The notes under the pieces were generated by a model. The model saw only the letters and a program-made list of their open reading frames with translations. It ran no database searches and was not told where the DNA came from. This document shows positions 35,656 to 47,166 of a stretch of 64,000 bases of DNA, piece after piece (position 1 is the stretch's first letter; every line of letters starts with the position of its first letter). This DNA comes from Himantopus leucocephalus (lineage: Eukaryota > Chordata > Aves > Charadriiformes > Recurvirostridae), in assembly GCA_003993805.1 (NCBI GenBank), contig RSEF01000031.1:17952361-18016360 (forward strand), in the 5' to 3' direction. A program made the translations under genes and the position numbers.

Positions 35656-35794
35656 GGTAGATGGATAGGTAGGTAGGTAGGTAGGTACGTAGGTAGGTAA
35701 AAAGATAGACAGACACAGATAGAAAGACAGACGGATAGATAGATAGATGGAAAGACAGACAGACAGACACATGGACAGACAGACATAAAGATGG
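35656..35794 (+). repeat. Compound GATA/GTAG/GACA microsatellite
   Basis: Blocks of ggta, agat and agac tetranucleotides run for about 140 bases with interruptions. On the minus strand these blocks give open frames rich in leucine, tyrosine and serine, which are not genes. Confidence 0.9.
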
Positions 35795-36682
35795 ATGTTT
35801 TCAGTATGGCAGCTCCCATGTGACTAATAGGTTTTGAGTTATCCAAGGCAGGATTCACATATTCAGTATTCCTGGATTACACAGGATTCAATACTCCTGG
35901 ATTGGACATATACATTACAGTATCTTCCCCTTTTTGAGATAATCATATCATGTTTTCATTCCTTTCCATGATTCCTTTCCATGAGCTGATAGGTATTATG
36001 CAGAGATTCCTTGTATCAGGTTAAATCTGTTATTACAGATAACAGCCCCGTGATTTGTGTTCATTTATCTTGAACTTTTCCTGTCCATGCATAAGGGATT
36101 GTATATAATATGGTACTCTTTATGTCAGCTCATAAATGTTAGCGTCATCTATCCTCAGTTACACTTTGTCTCCCCAAATATATGTTTAATATTATTGTCA
36201 CTGTTCTTCCTGCAAGTCAGCACATACACAGCAAAGATTCATGTTGAGCTATGTAAGCAGCATTGTTATGTAAGTTTGTAAGATTTCTTTTTACATTGGG
36301 ATTTTGCTGCTTTGACATAGACCCTTATTATAGCTTGCTTTCCGAGAAGATATCTTAAACAATAGTAAAAAGCTATGATATAATTTTCAGATGCATTGCA
36401 CCACATATTTTGGTATGTCATAATCCTTCATTAAAATCCCATTAGATCATGTTTATTGAAAGCTTGCCATCTGAAAATAATATTAGCATCTTTTCCTCAT
36501 CTTTCAGATATTTTTGTTATGCATCAAAGTTCTGGTTTTGTGCATTCCTTACCATATTATATTGCTTGTCTAAAAGTAGTTTGGCAAAAAAACCCTAATT
36601 ACGTGACCTTGATTTCCTAACTTAAAAAATGTGAACCTGTCCAAATAAACGTGAACATTTCCCATTTGAAGTATTGTTTGTT

Positions 36683-36740
36683 AAATAATAATAATAATCA
36701 TCATCATCATCATCATCAACATCATCATCATAGTATCATC
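36683..36740 (+). repeat. (AAT)n followed by (CAT)n microsatellite
   Basis: About five aat units are followed by eleven to twelve cat or tca units, with one interruption. Confidence 0.9.
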
Positions 36741-37449
36741 TTACAGTGTTAGAGTACCACACAGATTTTCCTGACTCTTTTCTCCTGAGACAAGGTAATG
36801 CTGCGCTCACAGTGATCATTTACGCATTTATTCTGCCTGTTGTATACTAAGATAAAAGTCTTGATTGTAAGTGATCACATCTTTTTGATCTTCTGCAGTT
36901 TTATGGGTCCTAATTCTAGAAGATACATATTTTTTTCCCCCTTAGCCTATACAGGCATATATAACCTCTTAGTTTTGTTCTGTAACGAAAGGGAGTAGCA
37001 CAGATTGACTAGATAGGAAATTTTTGCACCCATGAAGCGGAACAAATAGACCTGTAGGTCTGGGTATGGAGAATAGTTTGTGACACAGACAAAGGAAATC
37101 CTTTCAGTCCTTTCAGGGTCGATGTAAGTGACATAGCACAGGCTGTAACAATCCTTGCAAAAATTCTAGGTATGCAAAAAATGTGGAAGCATTCTCTATG
37201 TCACCTGAGAAACCTTATGATCAACAGCGTATCTTTCGTCTTCTGAAGAGGAATAAGTCATTGCAAGATGACTGTGATGGAGTTGGTAATGTCTGTATTG
37301 CAACTGCAACACAGTTTTGGGGTAGAAATGTCAGGGGTTTTTATATACATATAAAGATACATACATGCATACATATGTATTTATAGATATACATGTATAT
37401 ATGTGCATATATCTCTATATAGGCCTATATAGACATGTAGAGATATATA

Positions 37450-37520
37450 GGGTTGATTTTGTTGTTTGATTTTGGGTTTGGGTTTTGGGGGTTTTGGTTG
37501 GTTGGTTGTTTGGGGTTTGG
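37450..37520 (+). repeat. G/T-rich tract
   Basis: Repeated gggttt, gggtttt and ggttggtt words form a low-complexity G/T tract after the TA-rich block. It resembles neither a clean telomere repeat nor a coding region. Confidence 0.7.
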
Positions 37521-37892
37521 AAGAGATGTGGTTACGCTAAGACAGTCATAGTTGGAACAACACCACTCTTTAAAAAAGGGTTGATAATTAAGGCTTGGTC
37601 TTCACTTTCCGTTAGCACAGTTTTCCTAATGGATACCAATTGGAATAAGGAACAAAGAAAAGGGTGGCAACAATGTTAATGATGCCATAATCTGGGAATA
37701 TAGGGTAAAGAGTTGATGCTATTTTTATTTTGCTTGTAAGTGTATCTGGTCGAGCACGAAATATATGGTTATCAGATACCTAATGGTCACCAGAGACTTG
37801 GCAATCTAAATTACTTCTGTCTAATGAAGATAAATAGCATTCTAGACATGGAATTATATTACACATACTGAAAAGAAATTGACACTGATGTT

Positions 37893-37905
37893 GTTGCCAG
37901 GCAAC
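37893..37905. promoter_or_regulatory. RFX X-box-like palindrome
   Basis: GTTGCCAGGCAAC is a palindrome around one base, made of the RFX half sites GTTGCC and GGCAAC. The half sites are perfect, with a 1-base spacer instead of the common 2. Function is inference. Confidence 0.35.
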
Positions 37906-38261
37906 TCATCTCTCCATGTAAAACATGCATTTCCGATGATTTTACTGTATATGTATCCAGAAAAAGATAGAAGAGGAGGGGAGGGCAAACACTCGTATTC
38001 TTTTTCACTGAGTTACTGTTCCATAGAAATGTATCAGACAAAAATCTGTATTCACTAATAAAATTTTATTATGTTCTTTATTACAGATCTTGCATATAAA
38101 ACAAGGTAAGAAAGCACAGTCACTTACTTGTGATGGTTTTTAAAAAGTTAAATTGTACATTTTCATTGAATGATGATGCTTTCTTTAGGGATTTATATTG
38201 GCAGTTGGGCAATTTTCTGGATAAAGTGTTAATCATTATCTGTAAGTGGGTAAGTTGTAAG

Positions 38262-38375
38262 TCATGAGACCCCACCTGGAGTACTGTGTCTAGATCTGAG
38301 GCCCCCAACATAAGAAGGACATGGACCTGTTCGAGCAAGTCCAGAGGAGGGCCATGAAGATGATCAGAGGACTGG
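38262..38375 (+). mobile_element. CR1 LINE fragment entering the gap, plus strand
   Basis: The translated order fits the carboxy end of CR1 ORF2: a 'tggagtactgtgtc' block (the EYC phrase) and then DLFEQVQRRAMKMIRGL, the end-of-ORF2 block. The copy starts abruptly at 38262 and is cut by the N gap at 38376. It is on the opposite strand to the CR1 beyond the gap. Confidence 0.85.
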
Positions 38376-39375
38376 NNNNNNNNNNNNNNNNNNNNNNNNN
38401 NNNNNNNNNNNNNNNNNNNNNNNNNNNNNNNNNNNNNNNNNNNNNNNNNNNNNNNNNNNNNNNNNNNNNNNNNNNNNNNNNNNNNNNNNNNNNNNNNNNN
38501 NNNNNNNNNNNNNNNNNNNNNNNNNNNNNNNNNNNNNNNNNNNNNNNNNNNNNNNNNNNNNNNNNNNNNNNNNNNNNNNNNNNNNNNNNNNNNNNNNNNN
38601 NNNNNNNNNNNNNNNNNNNNNNNNNNNNNNNNNNNNNNNNNNNNNNNNNNNNNNNNNNNNNNNNNNNNNNNNNNNNNNNNNNNNNNNNNNNNNNNNNNNN
38701 NNNNNNNNNNNNNNNNNNNNNNNNNNNNNNNNNNNNNNNNNNNNNNNNNNNNNNNNNNNNNNNNNNNNNNNNNNNNNNNNNNNNNNNNNNNNNNNNNNNN
38801 NNNNNNNNNNNNNNNNNNNNNNNNNNNNNNNNNNNNNNNNNNNNNNNNNNNNNNNNNNNNNNNNNNNNNNNNNNNNNNNNNNNNNNNNNNNNNNNNNNNN
38901 NNNNNNNNNNNNNNNNNNNNNNNNNNNNNNNNNNNNNNNNNNNNNNNNNNNNNNNNNNNNNNNNNNNNNNNNNNNNNNNNNNNNNNNNNNNNNNNNNNNN
39001 NNNNNNNNNNNNNNNNNNNNNNNNNNNNNNNNNNNNNNNNNNNNNNNNNNNNNNNNNNNNNNNNNNNNNNNNNNNNNNNNNNNNNNNNNNNNNNNNNNNN
39101 NNNNNNNNNNNNNNNNNNNNNNNNNNNNNNNNNNNNNNNNNNNNNNNNNNNNNNNNNNNNNNNNNNNNNNNNNNNNNNNNNNNNNNNNNNNNNNNNNNNN
39201 NNNNNNNNNNNNNNNNNNNNNNNNNNNNNNNNNNNNNNNNNNNNNNNNNNNNNNNNNNNNNNNNNNNNNNNNNNNNNNNNNNNNNNNNNNNNNNNNNNNN
39301 NNNNNNNNNNNNNNNNNNNNNNNNNNNNNNNNNNNNNNNNNNNNNNNNNNNNNNNNNNNNNNNNNNNNNNNNNNN
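38376..39375. other. Assembly gap of exactly 1000 N
   Basis: The run of N is 1000 bases long, which suggests a fixed placeholder and not a measured length. The open frames drawn through it are meaningless. Confidence 0.99.
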
Positions 39376-40282
39376 CCTCTACATGCTTAGAGATGACATC
39401 CAGGATGAGCTGTTCCATGATCTTTCCAGGGATGGAGATAAGGCTGACTGGCCTGTAGTTTCCTGGGCCCTCTTTCTTGCCCTTTCTAAAGACCGGAGTG
39501 ACATTGNCCTCTTTCTTGCCCTTTCTAAAGACCGGAGTGACATTGGCTTTCCTCCAGTCCTCAGACACCTCTCCTGTTCTCCATGACCTTTCAAAGATGA
39601 TGGAGAGTGGCTTTGCAACAACATCTGCCAGCTCCCTCAGCACTCACAGGTAGATCCCATCAGGGCCCACGGATTTGTGAGCATCAAGTTTGCCTAAATG
39701 ATCTCTAACCCAGTTCTCCTCAATCAAGGGAGAGTCTTCCTTACTCCAGGCCCTCTTTCTTACCTCCAGGGTCTGGGGTTCCTGAGGGTCACCCTTAGAA
39801 GTAAAGACTGAAGCAAAGAACGCATTCAGTAACTCCACCTTCTCTGCATCCTCTGTCACTGGAGCATCCACCTCATTCAGCAGTGGGCCCACATTTTCCC
39901 TAGTCTTCCCTTTTCTGCTGATGTACATGAAGAAGACCTTCTTATTGTCCTTGACATCCCTTGCCAGATTTAATTCCAAGTGGGCCCTAGCCTTCCTTGT
40001 TGTATCTCTGCAAATTCTTACAACACTCCTATACTTCTCCCAAGTGGCCAGTCTGTTTTTTCACATTCTTTAAACTGCCTTCTTCCATCTGTTTTTTCAG
40101 AAGCCCCTTGCTCATCCATGCAGGTGTCCTGCCTCCTTTTCTTGATTTCTTGCTCCTGGGGATGCACTGATCTTGAGCTTGGAGGAAGTGGTACTTAAAT
40201 ATTAACCAGCTCTCTTGCACCCCACTTCTTTCTAGAGCCTTACCCCATGGGATTCCTCCAAGCAGGTCTTTGAAGAGGCTAT
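39376..40282 (-). mobile_element. CR1 LINE fragment, minus strand, linker and start of reverse transcriptase
   Basis: Read on the minus strand the first part is FKDLLGGIPWGKALERSGVQ near 40265. Then come KKVFFMYISRKGK near 39940, VELLNAFFASVFTSKGD near 39840, and the reverse transcriptase start with EDWRKANVTPVFRKGKKE near 39540. A phrase like GNYRPVSLISIPGKIMEQLI leads to the gap at 39376. The amino acids are well kept, with one stop at 39641-39643, so this is among the better-preserved CR1 copies here. The rest of the reverse transcriptase lies in the gap. The copy is 5'-truncated near 40282. Confidence 0.9.
39469..39545. other. Duplicate of 38 bases around an N at 39507
   Basis: The 38 bases before the N (39469-39506) and the 38 after it (39508-39545) are identical. 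The peptide NVTPVFRKGKKE appears twice in the translation as a result. The likely cause is overlapping contig ends that were not merged. Confidence 0.85.
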
Positions 40283-41454
40283 TACTAAAATACACATACA
40301 CTCAGCACAAGTTAGCTAGAACAAAACAGGGGTTTGGGTGGTCTACTAAAAAATTTATTAATTACCCTATTCTTGACTTGAAAGGTCAGAAAAACCTTTA
40401 AACAAAGCAAAATTAGTTAAAAATTTAGAAGACAAAACAAAAATGTTTATAGCACTAGGAAATGTACATGTGTTCACAAATACTCTGCTTATAGCTGCCT
40501 ATCTGATTTTAAGGCTACTCAAGTTTCAGAGTGAACAAAAACAAATGCAATCTTAATTAATTCAAGAGTGAGAGCTCTTCAGCCCTTCAATATATAGTGT
40601 TATTAGTCAGGACAGCTCCATTCAATCTGCTATGTTATTTTTTAATGCATGAATTCTTAGGAACTAAATCTGAACTGTAAACATTGGCTAAATGAATTAT
40701 TGAGTTATTTAAGTGCTACATGCTAACGCCGCTGGTTTTGATGCTGGATGACTAGAGCTAGGCCTCCAAAAGCACTGCTCTTGAAGATGGAACCAAAAAG
40801 CACAAAAGCTTCCAGCTATACCTTCATGTCTCATTTGTTATTTAACAACCAGTGTTACCCTTCTGCTGGTGTTTAGGCTGAGGCTGAACTGGGATGATAT
40901 CAAATGGGAAAGGTAGGATGGATTTAACTAGATAAAGAACTACAGGAAATGACAAAATGGCACAGGGTACACATAGGTCAATACAGTACAAATTTTGACT
41001 GGAGAAAAATCACTTCTGCTTACCTGTGTTATGAATTTGGTAGAAACTGAGAGATGCATATTATGCACAAAATATTAATGGCAAAAGGAAACACACCATA
41101 TGATCCCATAATTTACTCATAGTTCAATTAATGTTTTAAATATAGAAGCACCTAAAAGCCCTAAAATACCTATAGAATAAAGTTCAGTGATATTCCCTTT
41201 CTCTGGTGTTATGTTCTCTTTGGAGCACAAGGTTGCCAGTTTGTCTCTCTTTCAATAAGAAGGGGGTAAATGTTCAAGCCTTCATTATGATACTTACAGG
41301 CATCTTGATACCTTCTTGATGAAAAGTGTTAAGTTCATGGAAGGGCTTTCTTCCTCCTCTGTCTCAAGTCTATGGTGTTTTTCTGTGTGTTTTTTTGAGA
41401 TTTTTTAAATGTGTTTTCTTATCCTGGACCACTTCCTTCTCCTAGGCTGCCAGC
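40283..41454. other. AT-rich unique DNA, no gene seen
   Basis: No repeat or coding signal was recognised. Confidence 0.5.
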
Positions 41455-41690
41455 TTAAGTTTGGCCCCAGGCCTCCCAGCCCCCGCCCCCCGCCAAAGGG
41501 CTATTTTTTTGTCTGGCACTGACTGTGGGAGGTGGGATGGATGGTGTCCTGCCCTCCTCACAGGGGCCATCCCCAGAGCTGAAGCTGGGGCAGGGGAGGC
41601 AGCAGTGGTGAAACCCAGCTCAGGCCAAGGTGAGGCTGAGGCCCTTCACTGCTGGGTCAGCACACAGCCTGAAGGCTTCTACTGTTAATA
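41455..41690 (+). other. GC-rich islet, no clear gene
   Basis: About 235 bases of G- and C-rich DNA in AT-rich surroundings, with a 75-codon frame and no protein family that I recognise. It has no LTR or LINE signature that I know. Confidence 0.45.
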
Positions 41691-42143
41691 GCAAAAATCA
41701 CATATTCAGTGCGCTACGCAAGCATTACACTCTCTCACAGGTGCAAGATACTTCCAGCCAGCTAATCAGTAGCATATTTACCCTCTAACTGGCAAAGAAA
41801 AAGGCAATCTGGTGTATATATACTGAAGGACTTATGATACCCACTTTAGAAAGCACTTCAGATTATGCATCAACCTATTGCCTTCCTATCCAAATCTGTC
41901 TTACTGATTTTACTCATTCTGCTATGGAAAAATGTTCTGTTGTCATTTTATTCAGAACACTGATTTACAAGATAAAGAGTAAAGAACCTTGTAAAGTTTC
42001 ATCCACCCTCACAGCCCACCTGATCCAATAAGCCAAAAAGTTGTTTTTTTAACCCTTTCACTTCATTCTGCCATATTTTCAAATTCTGTCTTCTGTTCTC
42101 TCTTCATATCCTTGATTTTCACTCACTTACAAATACACTATGC

Positions 42144-42158
42144 TTTTTTTTTTTTTTT
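42144..42158 (+). repeat. Poly(T) run of 15
   Basis: The run lies just before the LTR start at 42160. It could be the insertion site or a low-complexity neighbour. Confidence 0.8.
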
Positions 42159-42159
42159 A

Positions 42160-42742
42160 CTTATTTTGGCTGGGATAGAGTTAATTTTCTTCCTAGTATC
42201 TTGTATGAGGCTATGTTTTGGATTTGTGCTGAAAACAATGTTGATAACACATCAGTGTTTTAGTTACTGCTGAGCAGTGCTGGCACAGCGTCAAAGTCTT
42301 TTTGGCTTCTCACAACGCCCCACCAGTGAGGGGTGCATGAGAATTTGGAAGGGGACACAGCCGGGCAGCTGACTCCAACTGACCAAAGGGATAGCCCATA
42401 CCACATGCCATTGTACTCAGCAGGAAGAGCTGCAGGGAAGGAGGAGGAAATAGGGGGACGTTTGGAGTTATGTCGTTTATCTTCCCAAGTAACTGTGACA
42501 CATGATGGACCCTGCTTTCCTGGAAACAGCTGAACACCTGCCTGCCAATGGGAAGTAGTGAATGAATTATTTTGCTTTGCTTGAGCATGTGGCTTTTGCT
42601 TTACCTATTAAACTGTCTTTATCTCAAGCCATGAGTTTTCTCACTTTTACCCTTCCAATTCTCTCCCCCACACCAGTGGTAGGGACAAGTGAGTGAGTGG
42701 CTGTGTGGGGCTTAGCCACCCACTGGAGTTAACCCATAACAA
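42160..42742 (+). mobile_element. Solitary endogenous-retrovirus LTR, nearly complete, plus strand
   Basis: It begins with a 'ggctgggatagagttaatt' block just after a poly(T). A 'tgttttggatttg' block follows, then 'gttgctgagcagtgctggc' type text near 42271, an 'acagccgggcagctgactcc' block near 42360, and a 'ctattaaactgtctttatct' block near 42606. The block about 'cgagttttctcacttttaccc' follows, and the end is near gttaacccataac. These are the ordered parts of a widespread avian LTR family, including an ATTAAA-type polyadenylation region. The usual promoter part in the middle is changed or shortened. No internal gene is attached, so it is a solo LTR. Confidence 0.85.
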
Positions 42743-45004
42743 ATACTTGGAGAACTATGTAGAACTGTGCCACAATGTGCCTGAAAGCTTACTTCCCGTA
42801 TTCCTTTTTCACCTTTCCACTAAGTATTTTTTCCAGTAGAAGTTGTTGTATTGCTCAGGTTTTCCCAAGTTGAGTCACACTATGTATCTGCAAATTTCTT
42901 TGTTTTGAAGTATATTACAATGTGTCAGCATCTTTTTTGGTATTGAAAAAATCACGATTGCCTCTTGAAGTAAGTGGAGTTTTTAAAATACTATAATTGA
43001 GAGTTTTGGTTTGTTTTTTTAATACTGAATTTGTTCTGATTTGGTGTGTCTGGTTTTGGCTTAGTTTAAATCTTGATTTCCCTCATTTCCTCACAGAAAT
43101 GGAAAACCATCTGGATGTATTAAGTTATGAGATAAGCTGAAGGAAATATTCATGAGTTGGGATTTTTTAGAATTGTCTTTGGAATTGATTTAGCAAGGGA
43201 ATAAAATTTATGCAAAGTACACAAGCATGTATTTAAATTCTGTTTTATTCAGTGGGATACAAATATACTGGAACAGGTCACCAAGTCAGCCACCAATTTG
43301 AGGTGCATATCTTCTTTACAGTGAGTTCCTAAATGACACCTGAAAGGTTTTTAAATTAAAAAAAAGTAAAGGGCCAGATTTTATTAGAGTATGAGGTAGA
43401 AGAATTAGTTTTTTAAACAAAAAGAACTTAAAGTGACCCAGCGAACTAGAATAAAAGGTATTCATACATAGGTTTTTCCTCCTCCATGACTTCTCTGTAG
43501 ATTAGTTCTTGTTTCTGGGCTTGGTTTCTTGGCTAACTGTGCAGTCGCTCTGGTCCCTAGGAAGTTCTTTCCAACACCACTGATCCTGGCTGTCTTACCC
43601 GTACTCCTCTCCAGTAGTCTTCTGCATAAGCTGCAGTCTGTTTTCTCACTGCCTTTTTCTCCTGTTTGCTACACTGATGTGTAGAGGCTTCTCACCTAAG
43701 TCTTGTTCACTAGGGAAGAAACAATCTTCTTTTGTCTTTTCTTTTCTTAAAAGGGACATATCAACTGATACTGACAAAAAACTGTGATTCTTTTTGTTAC
43801 CTACATTTTTTAAGTGCTCTGATGGATGGGTGCCATTATTCCGTGCTGCTCATTTTTGTTATTTTAAAGTGATGTTACTGGTGTCAGTAACTGACTCATT
43901 TATAGACCTCTCTCTTTTCTACCTGGCCTGTGACTGTACAGCCTTATAGTCTTATTAATTTATTGTCTTATTGCGTAATATCATTGAATACTTTGAATAT
44001 TCCTACAAAAATTTTGAAGGTACTGCTGATCTTGAGTCATAATATATGTTTACTATTACTACTATTATTCTTAATTAGCATATTGAAGATTTTTTTTTAA
44101 AGGATATTCTCTTAATCTCTCTAAATCTCTTATGCCTGTGAGAAATGTATGTATGTATTTGTGCTTTTAAGAAATTTCATTAAGCAAAGCTGTAAAAGGG
44201 CTATAGTTATTGATGCAGTCCAACAATTAAGTACACAGACTGTTAAAATCTATTTATGCATTTGGAGGCATATAATTGTGATTGGAGACTTATGAATATT
44301 TAATATATTGTGATTTTTTGACTTTTTGACTAGGTAGATAAAATTTTGAAACATTTCTAATGTGAATACACTTTATATGTTTCGGTTGTCGGGCTCTAAG
44401 TTCAATGCACATAAGCTGTAGTTGCTTTTGTGTTATTACGGTCAGTGTGCTGGAAGGTTTTCAAGGGATTTGCATTCTCAGAACACTGGCTTGTTATATT
44501 TATAAATCATTGAGTCAAAATTAAAACAAGAACTGAACTCTGAAATACATCAAAACTCCCAGGGTCCAACTCCCTCTCCCGGAAGAATAATCAAAGATCT
44601 CTTGTGTTAATGGCTTGTTCAAAATTAGAAGAGTTATTCTGGAAAGTAAACTAAATAATCAAAAGTAAACTAAATAGGCAAAAATCATTCTCTACCCTGC
44701 GTTGAAGTTTCTGCCTATTTTGCAGGCAAGATGACCAATGTCCAGGATGGATTCCAAATGAACCATGGGTAAAAAATAATTTGCAAACTACTTAAACTTC
44801 TTTATTTGGAGCTCCTGACCTGAACTACTGTACATAAATGAAATGTATGATCATGAATGTACAGACCAATAATTTGTCCACATAATAATGGACAAAACAT
44901 GAAAATTCTAAAATGAAATGGCATGGTAAAAGGCCTGAATGTATCACATTCTTTGATTATACAGCGCTTCTTTAACACCTTACGTTACTAGAAATAATAA
45001 ATTC
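42743..45004. other. AT-rich unique DNA, no gene seen
   Basis: No gene, RNA or repeat signal was recognised. Short T and A runs are the only low-complexity parts. Confidence 0.5.
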
Positions 45005-45014
45005 AGTTGGCAGA

Positions 45015-45860
45015 ATGGTGGGCACTCATCTGAGAACAAAGGCTGCAGCTCTGGCTGAGGACTTTGCACACTCTACCCCAGCAGTGGCCGATGCCTCCAC
45101 CTAGATGGAGCTGCTGAAGGGAGAGGCTGCAGAGCAGACTTCAGACTGCAGGAGGTGCCTAGAATTTTCTCCTGGGGCAGGGATAGGCAGCAGACTTTCC
45201 TGAAAAAGGTGTGCCCAGGTAGAGGACCTCCTGCAGTAGGTGGCTGAGCTGCAGGCAGTGGTGAGGAGGCTGCATAACATCAGGGAGTCTTAGAAGGAGT
45301 TAGCTGATTCTAAGCATAGTCTGCAGTGGACCCACAGCCAAACAGCCAAAAACTCCCCCACTGGCACACACAGAAGGGAAGGGTGGCAATAATGCAGAAG
45401 AATGGAAGCTTACAATGGCAAGGACCAGCAGGAGGAAGAGAATCCCCCTGAAGCTTGAGGTGCCCTTGCAGAACAGTTTCACCACTCTGTAGACTGAAGA
45501 GGAAAGACCCGTTACATCAGGAGAGATTCTGGAGCTGAGTTAGGCAGCCTGATCTGCTCCCCATATAACAACCAACGCAACTAAGAAAAGGTGATGGGTG
45601 ATAGTAGTAGGTGACTCTTCTGAAAGGTACAGAGAGACCCATTTGCTGACCTAACACACTCTCAAGAGAGGTGTGCTGCTTACTGGGGGCTCGTATCAGG
45701 GATGTCATGAAGAGACTGCCAAACCTTGTACAGTCCACTGACTGTTGTCTGCTACAGTTGTTTCACGTGAGAAGTCTGAGGAGGATCAAGAAGGATTACA
45801 GACCCCTGGGAGCAGTGGTAAGGGACTCCAGAGTGCAGGTAGTTTTTTCATGAGTCCTCC
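45015..45860 (+). pseudogene. CR1 ORF1 remnant
   Basis: From the ATG the first residues read MVGTHLRTKAAALAEDFAHS, with a stop near residue 31. Later pieces read VEDLL and VAELQAVVRRLHNIRE, compatible with a short coiled-coil style stretch, then stops. The esterase-like part begins with a GDSS-type block near 45600 and continues with REVCCLLGARIRD near 45665 and AVVRDSRVQVVF near 45850. It fits the CR1 ORF1 RNA-binding and esterase protein. Several stops and shifts make it inactive. Confidence 0.65.
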
Positions 45861-46289
45861 TGGTCAAAGGGAAGGGTTTTGAAAGGGCCAGTTGAATCTG
45901 GTGAATCCACAAATGGTTATGGGGCAGGTTCCACTGTCAGAGCTTTGACTACTTAGACCATGGGACTCGCTTTAAGAAACCTGACTGATGGGGTCCATCT
46001 GTCAGAGAAGGGGAAGAGCATCTTTGGAGAGGCTTGACAAGCTGGTAAAGAGGGCTTTGAACTAAAGTTGAAGGGGAGGGGAACCTCAGTCCATCCCACT
46101 CCTACCAGCATGATGCCAATGCCATCAATAGATGCCCAGAGCCTGGAGAAAGATCACAGGTCAGCAAGAGAGCACGTGGAGTCCAGCACAAAGGAATTCC
46201 AGCCACTCCAGCAAGTAAGTCAGCTTCATCGGGGACCAGACTCAGATGCCTCTATGAGAAAAAACATAGCATGGGGAACAAAGAAGAGG

Positions 46290-47000
46290 AGTTAGGGACA
46301 TGCACATGCCTGCAGGGCTATTATCTCATTAGCATCATGGAGACATGGTAGGATGGGTCCTATGACTGGAATGTTGGAATAGAAGGATACAGGCTCTTCA
46401 GGAAGGACAGGCAGGGGAGACGAGGAGGGGGTGTTTCCCACTATGTCAAGGACCAGCTGGAGTGCATGGAGCTCCACCTGGGGATGGATGAGGAGCCGAC
46501 CAAGAGCTTATGGGTCAGGATTAAAGGGAGGGTAGGGAGAGGTGATGTTATAGTGAGGATCTGCTGCAGGCCACCAGACCAGGAAGACTGAGCTGATAAG
46601 GCCCTCTATAGACAGATATGAGCAGCCTCATGTTCACAAGCCCTGGTACTCATGGGGGACTTCAACAACCCCAATATCTGTTGAAGGGACAACACAGAGG
46701 GGCATAAGCAATCCAGGATGTTTCTAGAATGCATCAATGATGACTTCCTTCTCCAAGTGATAGAGAAGCCAATGAGAAGTGTCATGTTGGACCTTGCTCT
46801 CACCAGCAAGGAGGGGCTGGTGGGGAATATAAAGCTCAAGGGCAGCCTTGGCTGCAGTGACCATGAAATGGTAGAGTTCAAGATCCTTAGGTCAGCGAGG
46901 AGGGCACACAGCAAGCTCACTACCCTGGTCTTCAGGACAGCAGACTTCGATTTCTTCAGGGATCTGCTTGGTGGGGCACCATGGGATACAGCCCTGGAAG
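46290..47000 (+). pseudogene. CR1 ORF2 endonuclease domain remnant
   Basis: With shifts and stops the reading is IMETW near 46334, GYRLFRKDRQGRRGGGV near 46385, CRPPDQED near 46565 and LVLMGDFNNPNIC near 46645. DFFRDLLGGAPWD follows near 46945. These are the ordered endonuclease blocks. A stop replaces a tryptophan next to the IMETW block, another follows the CRPPDQED block, and a third stop follows NPNIC. The copy is dead. Confidence 0.75.
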
Positions 47001-47166
47001 GAAGAGGGGCTGGGGATGCCCCATCCCTGGAAGTGTTCAAGGCCAGGCTGGATGGGGCTTTGAGCAACCTGGTCTGGTTGAAGTTGTCCTGCCCATGGCA
47101 GGGGGGTTGGAACTAGTTGATCTTTAAGGTCCCTTCCAACCCAAACCATTCTACGATTCTATGATC

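Larger units (their letters stand above)
36741..38261. other. Unique DNA with TA-rich and G/T-rich tracts, no gene seen
   Basis: TA and TG steps run at about 37330-37450. A G/T-rich tract with four runs of three to five G lies at about 37450-37520. The rest has no recognised feature apart from the RFX word at 37893. Confidence 0.55.
45005..47166 (+). mobile_element. CR1 LINE with 5' and 3' parts, reverse transcriptase missing
   Basis: It starts at the ORF1 start region (ATG at 45015) and holds the ORF1 amino part and esterase part, then the ORF2 endonuclease (about 46280-46990). It then jumps at about 47005-47015 to the 3' end: the block SLEVFKARLDGALSNL (from about 47026) and the tail ending in an attctatga phrase at 47156-47163. 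The whole reverse transcriptase is gone. Stops and shifts are spread over the copy. It has nearly the same architecture as the copy at 3178-5048, which also lost that section. Confidence 0.9.

Noticed and set aside
35622..35858. Leucine and serine-rich frame of 78 codons
   Set aside because: It is the translation of the tetranucleotide microsatellite on the minus strand.
35828..35905. Short direct repeats of aggattca and cctggatt phrases
   Set aside because: They are small, imperfect and next to a microsatellite, so replication slippage explains them.
37450..37520. Interstitial telomere-like repeat
   Set aside because: The units are irregular gggttt and ggttggtt words and do not form TTAGGG or CCCTAA runs.
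38120..39643. Very long minus-strand frame
   Set aside because: Most of it is the N gap. The two ends belong to CR1 pieces and unrelated DNA.
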